Source: Scybalocola_A sp900557175 (GTDB lineage Bacteria > Bacillota > Clostridia > Lachnospirales > Lachnospiraceae). Taken from it: a stretch of 52,812 nt of DNA. Within the stretch, counting starts at the first letter, position 1. Each line of letters begins with the position of its first letter. The position numbers and the translations under genes were made by a program. The notes under the pieces are model-generated. The model was given only the letters and a program-made list of their open reading frames with translations, did not search any database and was not told the origin of the DNA. Location: positions 1 through 52,812 of the forward strand of contig CALADH010000095.1 in the NCBI GenBank assembly GCA_937890745.1. The letters are read 5' to 3'. This document shows, one piece after another, positions 40,558 to 50,321 of the stretch.

Positions 40558-42987
40558 TTACGCAATATCATAAACGCTTCTGACGCTGATTTCTTTTGCA
40601 TCACCTTCAAGGATATGTACTCTCTTTTCTCCGGCTTCCATATCGAAGTAGTTATCAGAAAGCACCCAGTCCTCGTTTTCATTGAGAAGCTCAACCGATG
40701 CCGCATAGGCTTTGGATGTAACAATCAGTTCATTGCCTTCGCGGCGCACACTGAGCTGCGGATCTGTATAATTGTAAAACTTCGGCATTGAGAAAAGCAC
40801 ACTGCCCTCAGAGATAATCTCTCCGTCCTTTTCGCAGCTGTAAAATACATGATGCTCAAGGTAATCGGCATCGGCAAATTCTTCTTTTGGAAGCCACTCG
40901 CCGGACAGCGGTGCAATTGTAACCTCTGCACTCTTTTCCTCGCCAATGATTTCGGATTTGCTGTTTCTAAGCGACCAGCGCACCGTCACCTTCGCTTCTT
41001 TTAGTGTCTCGTTTGCCACATGGAGCCGAATACTCTTTTCCACATCAAACGGACGGCAGTTCACGTAAGGATTTTGTGACAGAAGACTTTCTTCATGGCA
41101 CGAAACTAAAATCGGCGCAAAGAAACGGCGTTCAAAATAGTGCAGCGCTTTCCAGCGTCCGAAGTAGTCGATGGACGACCATGACGATACAGGCCAGCAG
41201 TCATTTAACTGCCATACGACAGCGCCCATACATTCGCCTCTGTGACGCCGCCAGTGTTCTACAGCATAACGCATTGCCTGCGCCTGCATTAACTGGGAAG
41301 CATACACAAGATGGGATAAATCTTTGGCATACGGGAAATACTGGGACATATAAACCATCATCTTTGCAGAGCCGTTTTCACTTCTCTGATGTTTTTCCAT
41401 CACGTATGAGAACAGATTTCTGTCCTTAGGTTCTGTAAAGCTCTCAATTGTTTTCATTGCCGGCATTGATTCAAAACCAAACTCAGAACAATATCTGAAG
41501 TTGTGCTTTCTGTATTCCGTAAACGGCTTGTAGCCGTGCCATACCTGCCAATAGTGAGCGTCGCCTCTTGTCTCGTCCTGAGGATCATCGAAGTCACCGC
41601 CTGATGACGGGCTTGACGGCCAGTAGAAGGCGTCCGGATCTTCTCTATTTACAATTTTAGGAATAACATAGCTGTACATTCTCGTATAATCGCCTAAAAG
41701 ATGCGGATCTGTCGTATAGCCTTCGACAATCATTCCCTCCATCTCGTTGTTGCCACACCATAAGCCAAGGCAGGCGTGATGGCGGATTCTTCTTATATTC
41801 TGCTCAATTTCAACTGTAATATTAGCTTCAAATTCCTCTGTTAAAAGATATGTCGAGCAGGCAAACATCAAGTCCTCCCATACAAGGAAACCAAGCTCAT
41901 CACAAATGTCAAAGAAACAATCATCCGGGTAAAAAGCACCGCCCCATACTCTCAGGCAGTTATAATTTGCCATGGCACACTGCTCAAGAAGCCGTCTTGT
42001 CTTTGATTCACTTCTTCTTGGAAGAAGACAGTCTTCAGGAATGTAATCCGCGCCCATGGCAAAAATAGCCACGCCGTTGACTTCGTGGGCAAAGCTCTCT
42101 CCCCACTCGTCCTTCTCCATCTTCATGCCCATTGTACGCAGACCGATGCGTTTTTCCCACACATCTTCGGTCTGTCCGTCATGAAGCACTTCTACTTTCA
42201 CAGTGTATAAATACTGCTCGCCGTAGCCTCTTGGCCACCAGAGCATCGGCTCTGTAATCAGCATTGTTTCAGGGCTGTTTTCTTCTGTCAATACTTTACC
42301 GTCCGGCGCTGTCACTGTAACTTTATAATCAGAACTTAAGCCATGAGCTTTTTTACATGTATTTACATCAAAATGCAGCTCTACCGTGCCATTTTCATGT
42401 TTCTGACGCACAAGAACATCTAAAATTCTGTCCTCATTCATACCAATCAGATAAACATCTCTGAAAAGTCCCATATCCGGAAGCTTAGGCGCCCAGTCCC
42501 AACCGGACATACAGTTAGATTTTCTAAGATAAGGGAAACCATCCAGTGTATCGGTATTGCATGGGATTGCTCCCTGAAGCTTTAATTGCTCCTCCATATA
42601 AACGATTGGTGAATGAAAGTAAATTTCCAGCTTATTATCCTTTTCTTTGAGTATATCCTTTACAGGAAACTCCCATTCCCTGTGCATATTATAAGTATTT
42701 CCAAGAAGCGTTCCGTTTAATGTAATATCTGCCAGTGTGTCAACACCGTCAAATCTTAACCATATGCGGCTGCTTTTTAATACATCGGCGGAAGCATCAA
42801 ATACTGTTTCATATGTATAATCTTCCCTTGAAAGCGGAAGCGCCTCTTTTTCATTATCTCTGTAATACGGATCTTCAATTTCACCGTATTTGAGCAAATC
42901 ACTGTATACCGAAAATGGTACCTCCGTCTCAAGAAGTCTGTCCTGCCAGTGCAGCTTCCAGCCCTCTTTCAAATATTGTTTTTCCAT
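40558..42987 (-). CDS. Beta-mannosidase (GH2)
   Basis: This 809-residue GH2 enzyme releases beta-linked mannose from the non-reducing end. It has the N-terminal sugar-binding jelly-roll (WLRFDGVDTLADITLNG), the acid/base Glu in WCGNNEMEG (about residue 413) and the nucleophile Glu in YCSEFGFESMP (about residue 500); mannosidase-type spacing favours beta-mannosidase over beta-galactosidase. There is no signal peptide. The ATG at 42987 follows GGAG by ten bases. It is the last gene of the cluster, 40 bases after GH3. In N-glycan breakdown it would hydrolyse the core Man-beta-GlcNAc bond. Confidence 0.9.
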   Translation of the reverse strand: MEKQYLKEGWKLHWQDRLLETEVPFSVYSDLLKYGEIEDPYYRDNEKEALPLSREDYTYETVFDASADVLKSSRIWLRFDGVDTLADITLNGTLLGNTYNMHREWEFPVKDILKEKDNKLEIYFHSPIVYMEEQLKLQGAIPCNTDTLDGFPYLRKSNCMSGWDWAPKLPDMGLFRDVYLIGMNEDRILDVLVRQKHENGTVELHFDVNTCKKAHGLSSDYKVTVTAPDGKVLTEENSPETMLITEPMLWWPRGYGEQYLYTVKVEVLHDGQTEDVWEKRIGLRTMGMKMEKDEWGESFAHEVNGVAIFAMGADYIPEDCLLPRRSESKTRRLLEQCAMANYNCLRVWGGAFYPDDCFFDICDELGFLVWEDLMFACSTYLLTEEFEANITVEIEQNIRRIRHHACLGLWCGNNEMEGMIVEGYTTDPHLLGDYTRMYSYVIPKIVNREDPDAFYWPSSPSSGGDFDDPQDETRGDAHYWQVWHGYKPFTEYRKHNFRYCSEFGFESMPAMKTIESFTEPKDRNLFSYVMEKHQRSENGSAKMMVYMSQYFPYAKDLSHLVYASQLMQAQAMRYAVEHWRRHRGECMGAVVWQLNDCWPVSSWSSIDYFGRWKALHYFERRFFAPILVSCHEESLLSQNPYVNCRPFDVEKSIRLHVANETLKEAKVTVRWSLRNSKSEIIGEEKSAEVTIAPLSGEWLPKEEFADADYLEHHVFYSCEKDGEIISEGSVLFSMPKFYNYTDPQLSVRREGNELIVTSKAYAASVELLNENEDWVLSDNYFDMEAGEKRVHILEGDAKEISVRSVYDIA

Positions 42988-43027
42988 TTTCACAAAACTC
43001 CAATCCCGACAGGCCATCTGCCTGTCA

Positions 43028-45241
43028 CTAAAATTTCACCGCAGCCGACCAAAGCTGTCTGCGGCCGTCTCTGACGCTGATTTTTGCAGCCTTCATATCA
43101 ATGTTGCGCTTCATCCTGCTGTCATAGACATAAAGCTCTCTCTTAGGCACCCGAAGTCTTACATCCTGCCTGCTTCCCGGTACAAGATAAAGCTTTTCAA
43201 AGCACTTTAATTCCTCAGCCCTCGGCACGATACTCGTTCCCTGACGCGTTATAAAGAGCATTGGCACTGCCCAAAGGGGCTTTGCCGTCTTATTTTCGAC
43301 AGTCATCACAACTTCAAAGCCAACGCCCGCCTCAAAATCCGATATGCAAAAATCACTATAGCAGACTTCACCATAGCCAAGACCGTCACCGAACTTATAC
43401 AGAAAACCATCTCCGTCACAGTAGTGCATCGCATCGTAGGAAGCTCTGTAATTATAATAAACGGGAAGCCGTCCGACATTTCCCGGCAGCGACACAGGGA
43501 GTCTTCCCGACGGCGCTTCTTTGCCGAAAATAATTTCCGCAAGGGCTGTCCCGCCCTTTGGTCCCGGATAAAAGCTGTAAATCAGAGCATCCGTCTGTCT
43601 GTCAATATCCGCAATGTCATATGGCCGTCCGGCAATCACCACTGTCACAGTTTTCTTTGACGCTGCAAATACGGCTTTTGAAAGCTCAAGCTGCTTTTTT
43701 GAAAGCTGAAGACTTGATAAATCGACGCCTTCGCCACAGTCCATCGGCGAATGGCCATCTACAATAGCTGCACCGTTTTTATCAAATACAGCCGAATTAA
43801 AACGGCTTGAACTGCCGCCGAGAACAAGTACCGACACATCTGCTTCTTCTGCAAGTGCCGCTGCCATCTCCGGTGTTTCCTCCGGTACAAAAATCACCTG
43901 TCCGCCATTTTCTTCTGAGATTGCCTTAAGTCCGTCAAGCACAGTCACTCCACTTTTAACCGGCGGCGTGTAATCGCCAAGCTGATTGTACAGTTCGCGG
44001 CTGTTTTCACCAAAAACGGCAATTTTTAAAGGCTTCTTTATATTCAGGGGCAAAAGCCCGCCCTCATTTTTCAAAAGCACCGCGCCCTCGCGGGCAAGCT
44101 TAAGATTGGCCTCATCCTCCGGCACACCTTTGTCCTCTTTTGGCACCGGAATAAAAGGATGTTCAAAAAGTCCGCGGGCAAACTTTATTGTCAGAACGCG
44201 AAGCACAGCTTCATCAAGCCTTTCCTCTGAAATAAGTCCTTCTTTAAACGCTTCCTCAAGATGGGTGAAGCCCTCATCCCAAAGCGACACATCAACGCCC
44301 GAAGAAAGTGCTTTTGCGCCGCACTCTGCGGCATCTAAACCGAGCATCTCAAGTCTGTCTACGGCAAAGCCGTCAGCCATCACAATGCCGTCAAAGCCCA
44401 TAGCCTCTCTGAGTACATCGTGCAGCAGCCACCGGTTAGCATGGCACGGCAGACCGTCAATTTCATTGTAGGCTGCCATAACGCCGACAGCGCCTGCCTC
44501 AGCCGCAGCTGCCATCGGTGGAAAATGAATCTCTAAAAGCTCCCTCATACCGATGCGCGCTGCCGAGGCATTAACACCGCCGGTCGTCTCACCCTGAGCT
44601 GCAAAATGTTTTGCCACAACGCCGACGCCTGTCTTTGTCACTGCCTTTGTCACTGCTTCTGCCATACGCGCCGCAAGATAAGGATCTTCACCGAAACATT
44701 CCTCACTCCGTCCCCAGCGCGGATCTCTTAGGACATCCAACATAGAAATCAATGCAAAGTCCACACCGAGCGCTTTCATCTGACGGCCGCAGACCTCGTA
44801 GGCTTCACCGACAAGCTTTGGATTAAAGGTCGCGCCAAGTCCTAAGTTTACCGGAAGCAGATAACCGTCAAGCGCCTGATGTCCATGAGGACATTCTGTC
44901 GATAAAAGCATCGGTATATGCAGTCTTGAATGTTCCATCACATAGCGCTGCAGTGTATTGTAAGCCTCTGTGGCTTCTCTGCCTGACAGACCGCTTGCAT
45001 AGTCCCTGCCCGACCACGGATCAGCACGGTACAAACCGTAAAGTATTCCGATACCATCCCATCTGGACACCTCGTCCTTAAATTCATCCGAGGGCTCTAT
45101 GCAGCCATTTTCCTTCTTATATGCTTGAAAGCCGTACAGTCTCTGATTTAACTGTCCGGCTTTCTCCCGGACTGTCATTAATTCCAGCAAATCCTTCGCC
45201 CGGATTTCGGGCGAAAGACTGCTGTCCATATATTTTCTCAT
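43028..45241 (-). CDS. GH3 beta-glycosidase
   Basis: This 737-residue GH3 enzyme (beta-glucosidase/xylosidase/N-acetylglucosaminidase group) has the (beta/alpha)8 domain with KHFAAQGETTGG and the nucleophile Asp in GIVMADGFAVDRL (about residue 286). The alpha/beta sandwich (KIAVFGENSRELYNQLGDYT) and a C-terminal fibronectin-III-like domain follow. The exact sugar is not readable; beta-glucosidase or a beta-linked manno/gluco oligosaccharide exo-enzyme is plausible. There is no signal peptide. The ribosome binding site is weak (GGTAACG), so it may depend on translation of the GH38 gene 27 bases upstream. Confidence 0.88.
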   Translation of the reverse strand: MRKYMDSSLSPEIRAKDLLELMTVREKAGQLNQRLYGFQAYKKENGCIEPSDEFKDEVSRWDGIGILYGLYRADPWSGRDYASGLSGREATEAYNTLQRYVMEHSRLHIPMLLSTECPHGHQALDGYLLPVNLGLGATFNPKLVGEAYEVCGRQMKALGVDFALISMLDVLRDPRWGRSEECFGEDPYLAARMAEAVTKAVTKTGVGVVAKHFAAQGETTGGVNASAARIGMRELLEIHFPPMAAAAEAGAVGVMAAYNEIDGLPCHANRWLLHDVLREAMGFDGIVMADGFAVDRLEMLGLDAAECGAKALSSGVDVSLWDEGFTHLEEAFKEGLISEERLDEAVLRVLTIKFARGLFEHPFIPVPKEDKGVPEDEANLKLAREGAVLLKNEGGLLPLNIKKPLKIAVFGENSRELYNQLGDYTPPVKSGVTVLDGLKAISEENGGQVIFVPEETPEMAAALAEEADVSVLVLGGSSSRFNSAVFDKNGAAIVDGHSPMDCGEGVDLSSLQLSKKQLELSKAVFAASKKTVTVVIAGRPYDIADIDRQTDALIYSFYPGPKGGTALAEIIFGKEAPSGRLPVSLPGNVGRLPVYYNYRASYDAMHYCDGDGFLYKFGDGLGYGEVCYSDFCISDFEAGVGFEVVMTVENKTAKPLWAVPMLFITRQGTSIVPRAEELKCFEKLYLVPGSRQDVRLRVPKRELYVYDSRMKRNIDMKAAKISVRDGRRQLWSAAVKF

Positions 45242-45267
45242 AATCGTTACCGGTTCACAAGTCTATT

Positions 45268-48200
45268 TTACTTTAAAACTACTTTAAATGTCTTAACTTC
45301 AAACGGCTTAATGACAAACTCAAAGCTGTCCTTTGTATGTGCCATTTCTGTCTCAGGTTCTTCCATAAGGTTACATTCTGTGACAGATACAACTTCTTTG
45401 CCCATACCAAATGTCAGTGCAGCCTTTGTCTTTGTATTTTCATATTCGTAAACACGTACGATAACGCCGCTGTTATCCTCTGCTTCTTTCACTGTCTCAA
45501 TCATGACATTCTTCTTATCTGTATGCAGTAAGGATGCCTCTTTGGCTGCCGCGCCTGTCTGTACATATGCAGGGAAGTTTAAGCGGTAAGCTTCCTGTAC
45601 TGTATCACAGTCGCGCAGGTTGCCTGCATGAGGATAAATTGCATATGTGAAGAAGTGTTCTTCCTGGTCTGTCACAGGGTTCGGTTCGATACCTGACTTA
45701 ATCAATGTCAGCGCCATCACGGAATCCTTCACAGAATGACCGTACTTGCAGTCATTTAAAAGGCTGACGCCGTAGTGTCCCTCGGATAAATCCATGAATT
45801 TCTGTCCGCAGGACTCAAAACGTGCCATATCCCAGCTTGTATTCGTATGTACCTTTCTTGTAAGGTTACCAAACTGTACATCAAAGCTTGCCTCGTCTGT
45901 ATGAATATCAACAGGGAAGTGAACTTTAAGTAAGTGCTGATGCTCTTTCCAGTCAACATATGTCTCAAAATCGATTCTCGCAGAATCTGCGTAGAAGTAG
46001 ATTTTCTGACGGATTAAGGAGTTGCTGATTCTTCTCTCCTGCTCGATGACTGTGCATACAGGCCCCATCTCCCATGTCATATTTTCAAGCGCTTCGGCAT
46101 CCCATTTCTTTTCTGTATAGAAAATATCAATATCCCAGTTATCGTAATAAATCGGCTTATCCTCATACATTGTAAAAAGGTTGCCCTTCTTATTATCCTG
46201 TAAAATTTCTCTGTCATTCTTTTTATCAAAGATAGAAGTAAAAAGACCGTTTTCATCAAATGTTACAGAATAAAACGGCGTCTCAAGGCTGTTGCCGTTT
46301 CTTGTAAACGGAATATTGGCATCAGCGTTCTCAACAACCTTAAAGGACTTGAAGCCCTTTGAAGGAAGACCGCCCACATAAGCCACATTTTTGCCGCCTG
46401 CTGCCTGTACAGGATAAACATGACCTTCGTCATCTGCAAGTGCACCGCTGACATTTTCAGGAAGACTTACAATATCATTTCTGTCAAAGCCAAGTGTGTT
46501 AAATACTGTGACAGCCTCGCCCTCGCCGCAAAGTACCTTCATGCGCTCAGAAATCATTGCCATGCCCTGTTCCCAAAGCTCGGCATATTCTTTCTTTGTG
46601 ACCTCGTAAACTTCGTGGATTGATGAGCCCGGAAGAATATCGTGGAACTGATTCAGAAGAATTGTTGTCCACATCTTATCCATTGCTTCCTTGTCGTAAG
46701 GAGCGCCCTGCCATGAAGCAAGCAGTGATAAGAGCTCTAAATCCATCATCAGGATTTCGCTCTTTCTGTTTGAGCGTTTATTTCTTGCCATAGAAGTATA
46801 TGTACCTCTGTGGTATTCAAAATACAGCTCGCCCTCCCATACAGGAAGTCTTCTGTTATCTTTTACGCGGTCATATAACTCATCAAAATACGTGCGTGAA
46901 AATTCCTGACGTACTTTCGGAAGACCTTTGATGCCCTTTTCCATACGCTTGGAAGTCTCAAGCATCTCTCTTGTCGGGCCGCCGCCGCCGTCGCCATAGC
47001 CGTAGCTGATTAAAATGTCGTTGTTGATATCCTTATTCTGGTATCTTGTCCAGCCGCCCATTAATGCATCCGGATGAAGCATACCGTTATATGTTGTAAA
47101 GAAATCATCTGTACTCTGTCCGACACCGAGTGTTGTCACAAGGTGTGTGAAAATCGGTGTACCGTCGATACCTTTCCACATAAATGTATCATAAGGCATC
47201 TTATCTACCTGATTCCATGCAAGCTTTGTTGTCATGAAATAATCAATACCGCTTCGCTTCATAATCTGAGGCAGCGCCCCTGAATAACCGAATACGTCAG
47301 GCAGCCATAATACTTTGCAGTCCACGTCAAACTCATCCTTAAAGAACTTCTTGCCGTAAAGGAACTGACGTACCAGTGACTCGCCGGATGTCAGGTTTGT
47401 ATCAGCTTCAAGCCACATACCGCCCTCCGGCTCCCAGCGTCCTTCTTTAACGCGCTCTTTAATCTTTGCGTAAAGCTCAGGATAACGTTCTTTTAAGAAT
47501 ACATAAAGCTGCGGCTGGCTTGACATGAATTTATAATTCGGGAACTCATCCATTAATTTAAGCACTGTGGAGAAGCTTCTTGCAACTTTTTCTCTTGTCT
47601 GCTCAACCGTCCACCACCATGCAACGTCGATATGTGTATGACCGATACATGTAGCGATTACATCGGCGTAGCCTGCCATATCTTCGTATAAAGCTTTTTC
47701 TATATGAGCATTTGCAGCCTTTACGCTCTCATTGAAAGCTTCTGAGTAAGGTGTTCTAAGGTCAAGGAGATTGATTGTGTCATTGAGTACTGTCTCAATA
47801 TCCATGCGAACCTTATCGTCCTTATCCATACGTGTAAATGCCTGAAGCGGCACGATTAAGTTATAGTAGAGGCGCTCGATTTCTCTGTCAACCTCCTGCA
47901 TTTCCATAATCATGTCAAACTCAGAATGTAAAATACCTGTGTATGCCTGAAAATCAAAGTGCCATGTTGTTCCCGGCACTGCTTCATTTGTCAAATGCAC
48001 AATACGGTGGTTCATATCAAGGCCCTGTGTTGCCTCGCCATTAACAAATAATAAAAACTGAGGATTCTTTGCATCATCCCATTCCTCAATCTGTGTTTTC
48101 ACATGAAGACGAAGTGTCTTTCCTGCCAATTCTTCCGGCACTGTATAATCAACTCTGAACCAATAATGCTTGTCCGGACCATACCATTTCATTGTTTTAG

Positions 48201-48360
48201 GCAGAAAATCTTTCCACTGTGTACCGTCATTTTCAGCCTCTGACGGATAGAAGAAACGGCCTTCTTTGTAAAGGATATTTTCCATCGGCATATTCTTTAC
48301 AGTCATCAATTTTTTAAGCTCATCACAAATAACTTGGATTCTCTTATCAATAAACCACAT
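45268..48360 (-). CDS. Alpha-mannosidase (GH38)
   Basis: This 1030-residue protein is a full-length GH38 alpha-mannosidase. It shows the zinc-binding HTHIDVAWWWTVEQTREK motif (about residue 240), the nucleophile Asp in LWLPDVFGYSGALPQ (about 355), a middle helical domain (NQFHDILPGSSIHEVYE) and a beta-rich C-terminus. An N-terminal extension of about 220 residues matches the long bacterial/vacuolar-type enzymes. It has no signal peptide. AGGAGGT lies before the ATG. It would remove terminal alpha-mannose units from imported glycans. Confidence 0.94.
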   Translation of the reverse strand: MWFIDKRIQVICDELKKLMTVKNMPMENILYKEGRFFYPSEAENDGTQWKDFLPKTMKWYGPDKHYWFRVDYTVPEELAGKTLRLHVKTQIEEWDDAKNPQFLLFVNGEATQGLDMNHRIVHLTNEAVPGTTWHFDFQAYTGILHSEFDMIMEMQEVDREIERLYYNLIVPLQAFTRMDKDDKVRMDIETVLNDTINLLDLRTPYSEAFNESVKAANAHIEKALYEDMAGYADVIATCIGHTHIDVAWWWTVEQTREKVARSFSTVLKLMDEFPNYKFMSSQPQLYVFLKERYPELYAKIKERVKEGRWEPEGGMWLEADTNLTSGESLVRQFLYGKKFFKDEFDVDCKVLWLPDVFGYSGALPQIMKRSGIDYFMTTKLAWNQVDKMPYDTFMWKGIDGTPIFTHLVTTLGVGQSTDDFFTTYNGMLHPDALMGGWTRYQNKDINNDILISYGYGDGGGGPTREMLETSKRMEKGIKGLPKVRQEFSRTYFDELYDRVKDNRRLPVWEGELYFEYHRGTYTSMARNKRSNRKSEILMMDLELLSLLASWQGAPYDKEAMDKMWTTILLNQFHDILPGSSIHEVYEVTKKEYAELWEQGMAMISERMKVLCGEGEAVTVFNTLGFDRNDIVSLPENVSGALADDEGHVYPVQAAGGKNVAYVGGLPSKGFKSFKVVENADANIPFTRNGNSLETPFYSVTFDENGLFTSIFDKKNDREILQDNKKGNLFTMYEDKPIYYDNWDIDIFYTEKKWDAEALENMTWEMGPVCTVIEQERRISNSLIRQKIYFYADSARIDFETYVDWKEHQHLLKVHFPVDIHTDEASFDVQFGNLTRKVHTNTSWDMARFESCGQKFMDLSEGHYGVSLLNDCKYGHSVKDSVMALTLIKSGIEPNPVTDQEEHFFTYAIYPHAGNLRDCDTVQEAYRLNFPAYVQTGAAAKEASLLHTDKKNVMIETVKEAEDNSGVIVRVYEYENTKTKAALTFGMGKEVVSVTECNLMEEPETEMAHTKDSFEFVIKPFEVKTFKVVLK

Positions 48361-48403
48361 ATAATTTACCTCCTGATTATTTTGGTGTCTTTTAATTTTT
48401 TGT

Positions 48404-50251
48404 CTACGCCATTGTCCTTAAATAATCTGCATACCAAAAGATAACATCACTGACACGATAGAGCTCGGATTCTTTGCTCAGTGTCTGCCATAATCTCCGG
48501 TAATGATAGTACCATGTCTCCAGTTTTCCTGCAAGCATATTATTTCTGTCACGATCAACTTTTCCCTGAATAAAATCAATGATAACCGCGCCGATACTGT
48601 TAAAGATACGCATACCGTCCGCCGCAATCAAATACGGATAAACATCCTCTCTTTTTTCAGCCGGTATTGCAGCCATACATCGTTTTAATTCACGTACACA
48701 TTCATCAATTTCCCTATTTTTATCTTCGCACTGCAAAAGATTTTTCTGTTCCTCAAACAGCTTATCTTTCAGCGCCTTTTTGTCAAGGCCGCTCCAACGC
48801 TCCTTAATATATACGGCAGTCCGCCAGCCAAAGCTTTCCTGCACGGCAAGACGTCCCGTCACATTGATGAGCTTCCCGCTCGTATCCCCATACTCAAGTG
48901 CGGAAATCTCTTTATTCATTGTTTCATAATCCGGAAAATCACTTCTGTTCCACGAAGCTGCCGCTCCATAAATGATTCCCGGGATACTAAATGCTGGATG
49001 ATTGATATGTCCAAAATCGCCCCAGTCTGTATTTAAAAGTCCCTTACAGCCATATTTAATGCCATAACTGCTCATTCTGAAAATATTATCGTAAGAATAC
49101 TCCTGTAAGTTTACAAACTGATTCCAGCCTGAAACGCCCGGACATACATACTGATTGACACCCACCCCGGCATAGGTTCTTGTAGAATCTTCTGTCTGCC
49201 GCCGGTCATAGCCCCAGTTAAGGCAGATTGTTTCTTTTGGAAGCTCCTTCACAAGATGAGGAAACTTCAGCATCACATCGCCCCAAAGCATAGGCACACG
49301 GCCATTGGAAACTAAAAATTCACACAATTCCTTAACATACGGCACATAAAGAGACTCTACACCGTCCTTGTCTGCCTGTGCCTTATTTTTCCCTTTGCCA
49401 AGGTCAAATGTCTCGTCGGCACAAATATTAAACTTATCGGAAGAAAAAAGCGTCATAAACTCTGATATCATATTTTTAATCAATGTCCTTGCTTTACTGC
49501 TGTTGACATCAATCGTATGATGCTCCATTCTTGAAATCAGACCGAATGGCTCACGTCCCGCATTCTCAAGCTCACAGCAGTCACAATACTGTTTTGTTGA
49601 TAAAATCTTATATAAATGTCCGAAACTTGACAATGACGGTACAAGCTCAATCCCTCTTGCCGCACAATAAGCATCAAATTCCATAATCTCCTCTGCCGTC
49701 AGCGGTGTATCATCGCGCCACAGTTCTGAAAGCTCTGAAAAAAGATATGTATGCTCAACATACAGCTGAAGCTGATTAATCTTATAAAAGCTCAGCTTAT
49801 CAGCCAATGTCTTAAGCCATGAAAGCTTCGGCACGCGGCCTCTTGTCACATCATGATAAAAGCCTCTTTCTTTAATATCCGGATAATCCTCAATAACAAG
49901 ACAAGGTATTGCCGCCCCTCTCTGCCGCAATATCTGCCTTAGTGTCTGTACACCGTATAAGATACCGTCATCACTGCCGCCTTCGATTACAATCTTGTTT
50001 TCTTCAACACTTAAGCGGTACTGCGAAGGCTTCATTGACAGATTATTTTTTAAAAATACCGGTCCGTGTCCAAACTGTCTGCGGATTGTATAATCAAAAC
50101 CGGCAGAAGCCTTTAATTCTTCTTTTAAAAGCGCCGCATAGCCATCAATCTGTCTGCTGTTTAAATCTTCTGTCACAATTTCACCGGCATAAGGCAAAAA
50201 ACATTCGCCCATGCGCCATACTAATTCTTTCGGTTTTGGTATCAAGTACAT
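48404..50251 (-). CDS. GH20-type beta-N-acetylhexosaminidase
   Basis: The 615-residue protein begins with a GH20b-like domain (about 1-125, with GVQTLRQILRQRG) and a TIM barrel starting RGFYHDVTRGRVPKLSWLKT. The Asp-Glu catalytic pair is in KFNICADETFDLG (about residues 273-275). It removes terminal GlcNAc or GalNAc, with the substrate N-acetyl group as nucleophile. A C-terminal helical region extends past the barrel. It has no signal peptide, so it is cytoplasmic. GGAGGG precedes the ATG, which lies just after a hairpin that separates it from the binding-protein gene. Confidence 0.87.
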   Translation of the reverse strand: MYLIPKPKELVWRMGECFLPYAGEIVTEDLNSRQIDGYAALLKEELKASAGFDYTIRRQFGHGPVFLKNNLSMKPSQYRLSVEENKIVIEGGSDDGILYGVQTLRQILRQRGAAIPCLVIEDYPDIKERGFYHDVTRGRVPKLSWLKTLADKLSFYKINQLQLYVEHTYLFSELSELWRDDTPLTAEEIMEFDAYCAARGIELVPSLSSFGHLYKILSTKQYCDCCELENAGREPFGLISRMEHHTIDVNSSKARTLIKNMISEFMTLFSSDKFNICADETFDLGKGKNKAQADKDGVESLYVPYVKELCEFLVSNGRVPMLWGDVMLKFPHLVKELPKETICLNWGYDRRQTEDSTRTYAGVGVNQYVCPGVSGWNQFVNLQEYSYDNIFRMSSYGIKYGCKGLLNTDWGDFGHINHPAFSIPGIIYGAAASWNRSDFPDYETMNKEISALEYGDTSGKLINVTGRLAVQESFGWRTAVYIKERWSGLDKKALKDKLFEEQKNLLQCEDKNREIDECVRELKRCMAAIPAEKREDVYPYLIAADGMRIFNSIGAVIIDFIQGKVDRDRNNMLAGKLETWYYHYRRLWQTLSKESELYRVSDVIFWYADYLRTMA

Positions 50252-50271
50252 CTTTTTCCCTCCGTATTTTC

Positions 50272-50308
50272 AAACAGGGGCATTCCCTGCTTGAAAATGC
50301 CCCTGTTT
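50272..50308 (-). terminator. Hairpin between the binding-protein gene and GH20
   Basis: A perfect 13-base-pair stem (arms AAACAGGGGCATT and complement) with an 11-base loop lies 13 bases after the binding-protein stop. The T-run is short, so partial termination is likely. This would leave the abundant binding protein mRNA more plentiful than the glycosidase mRNA. Confidence 0.7.
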
Positions 50309-50321
50309 ATTATTGCTGCTC

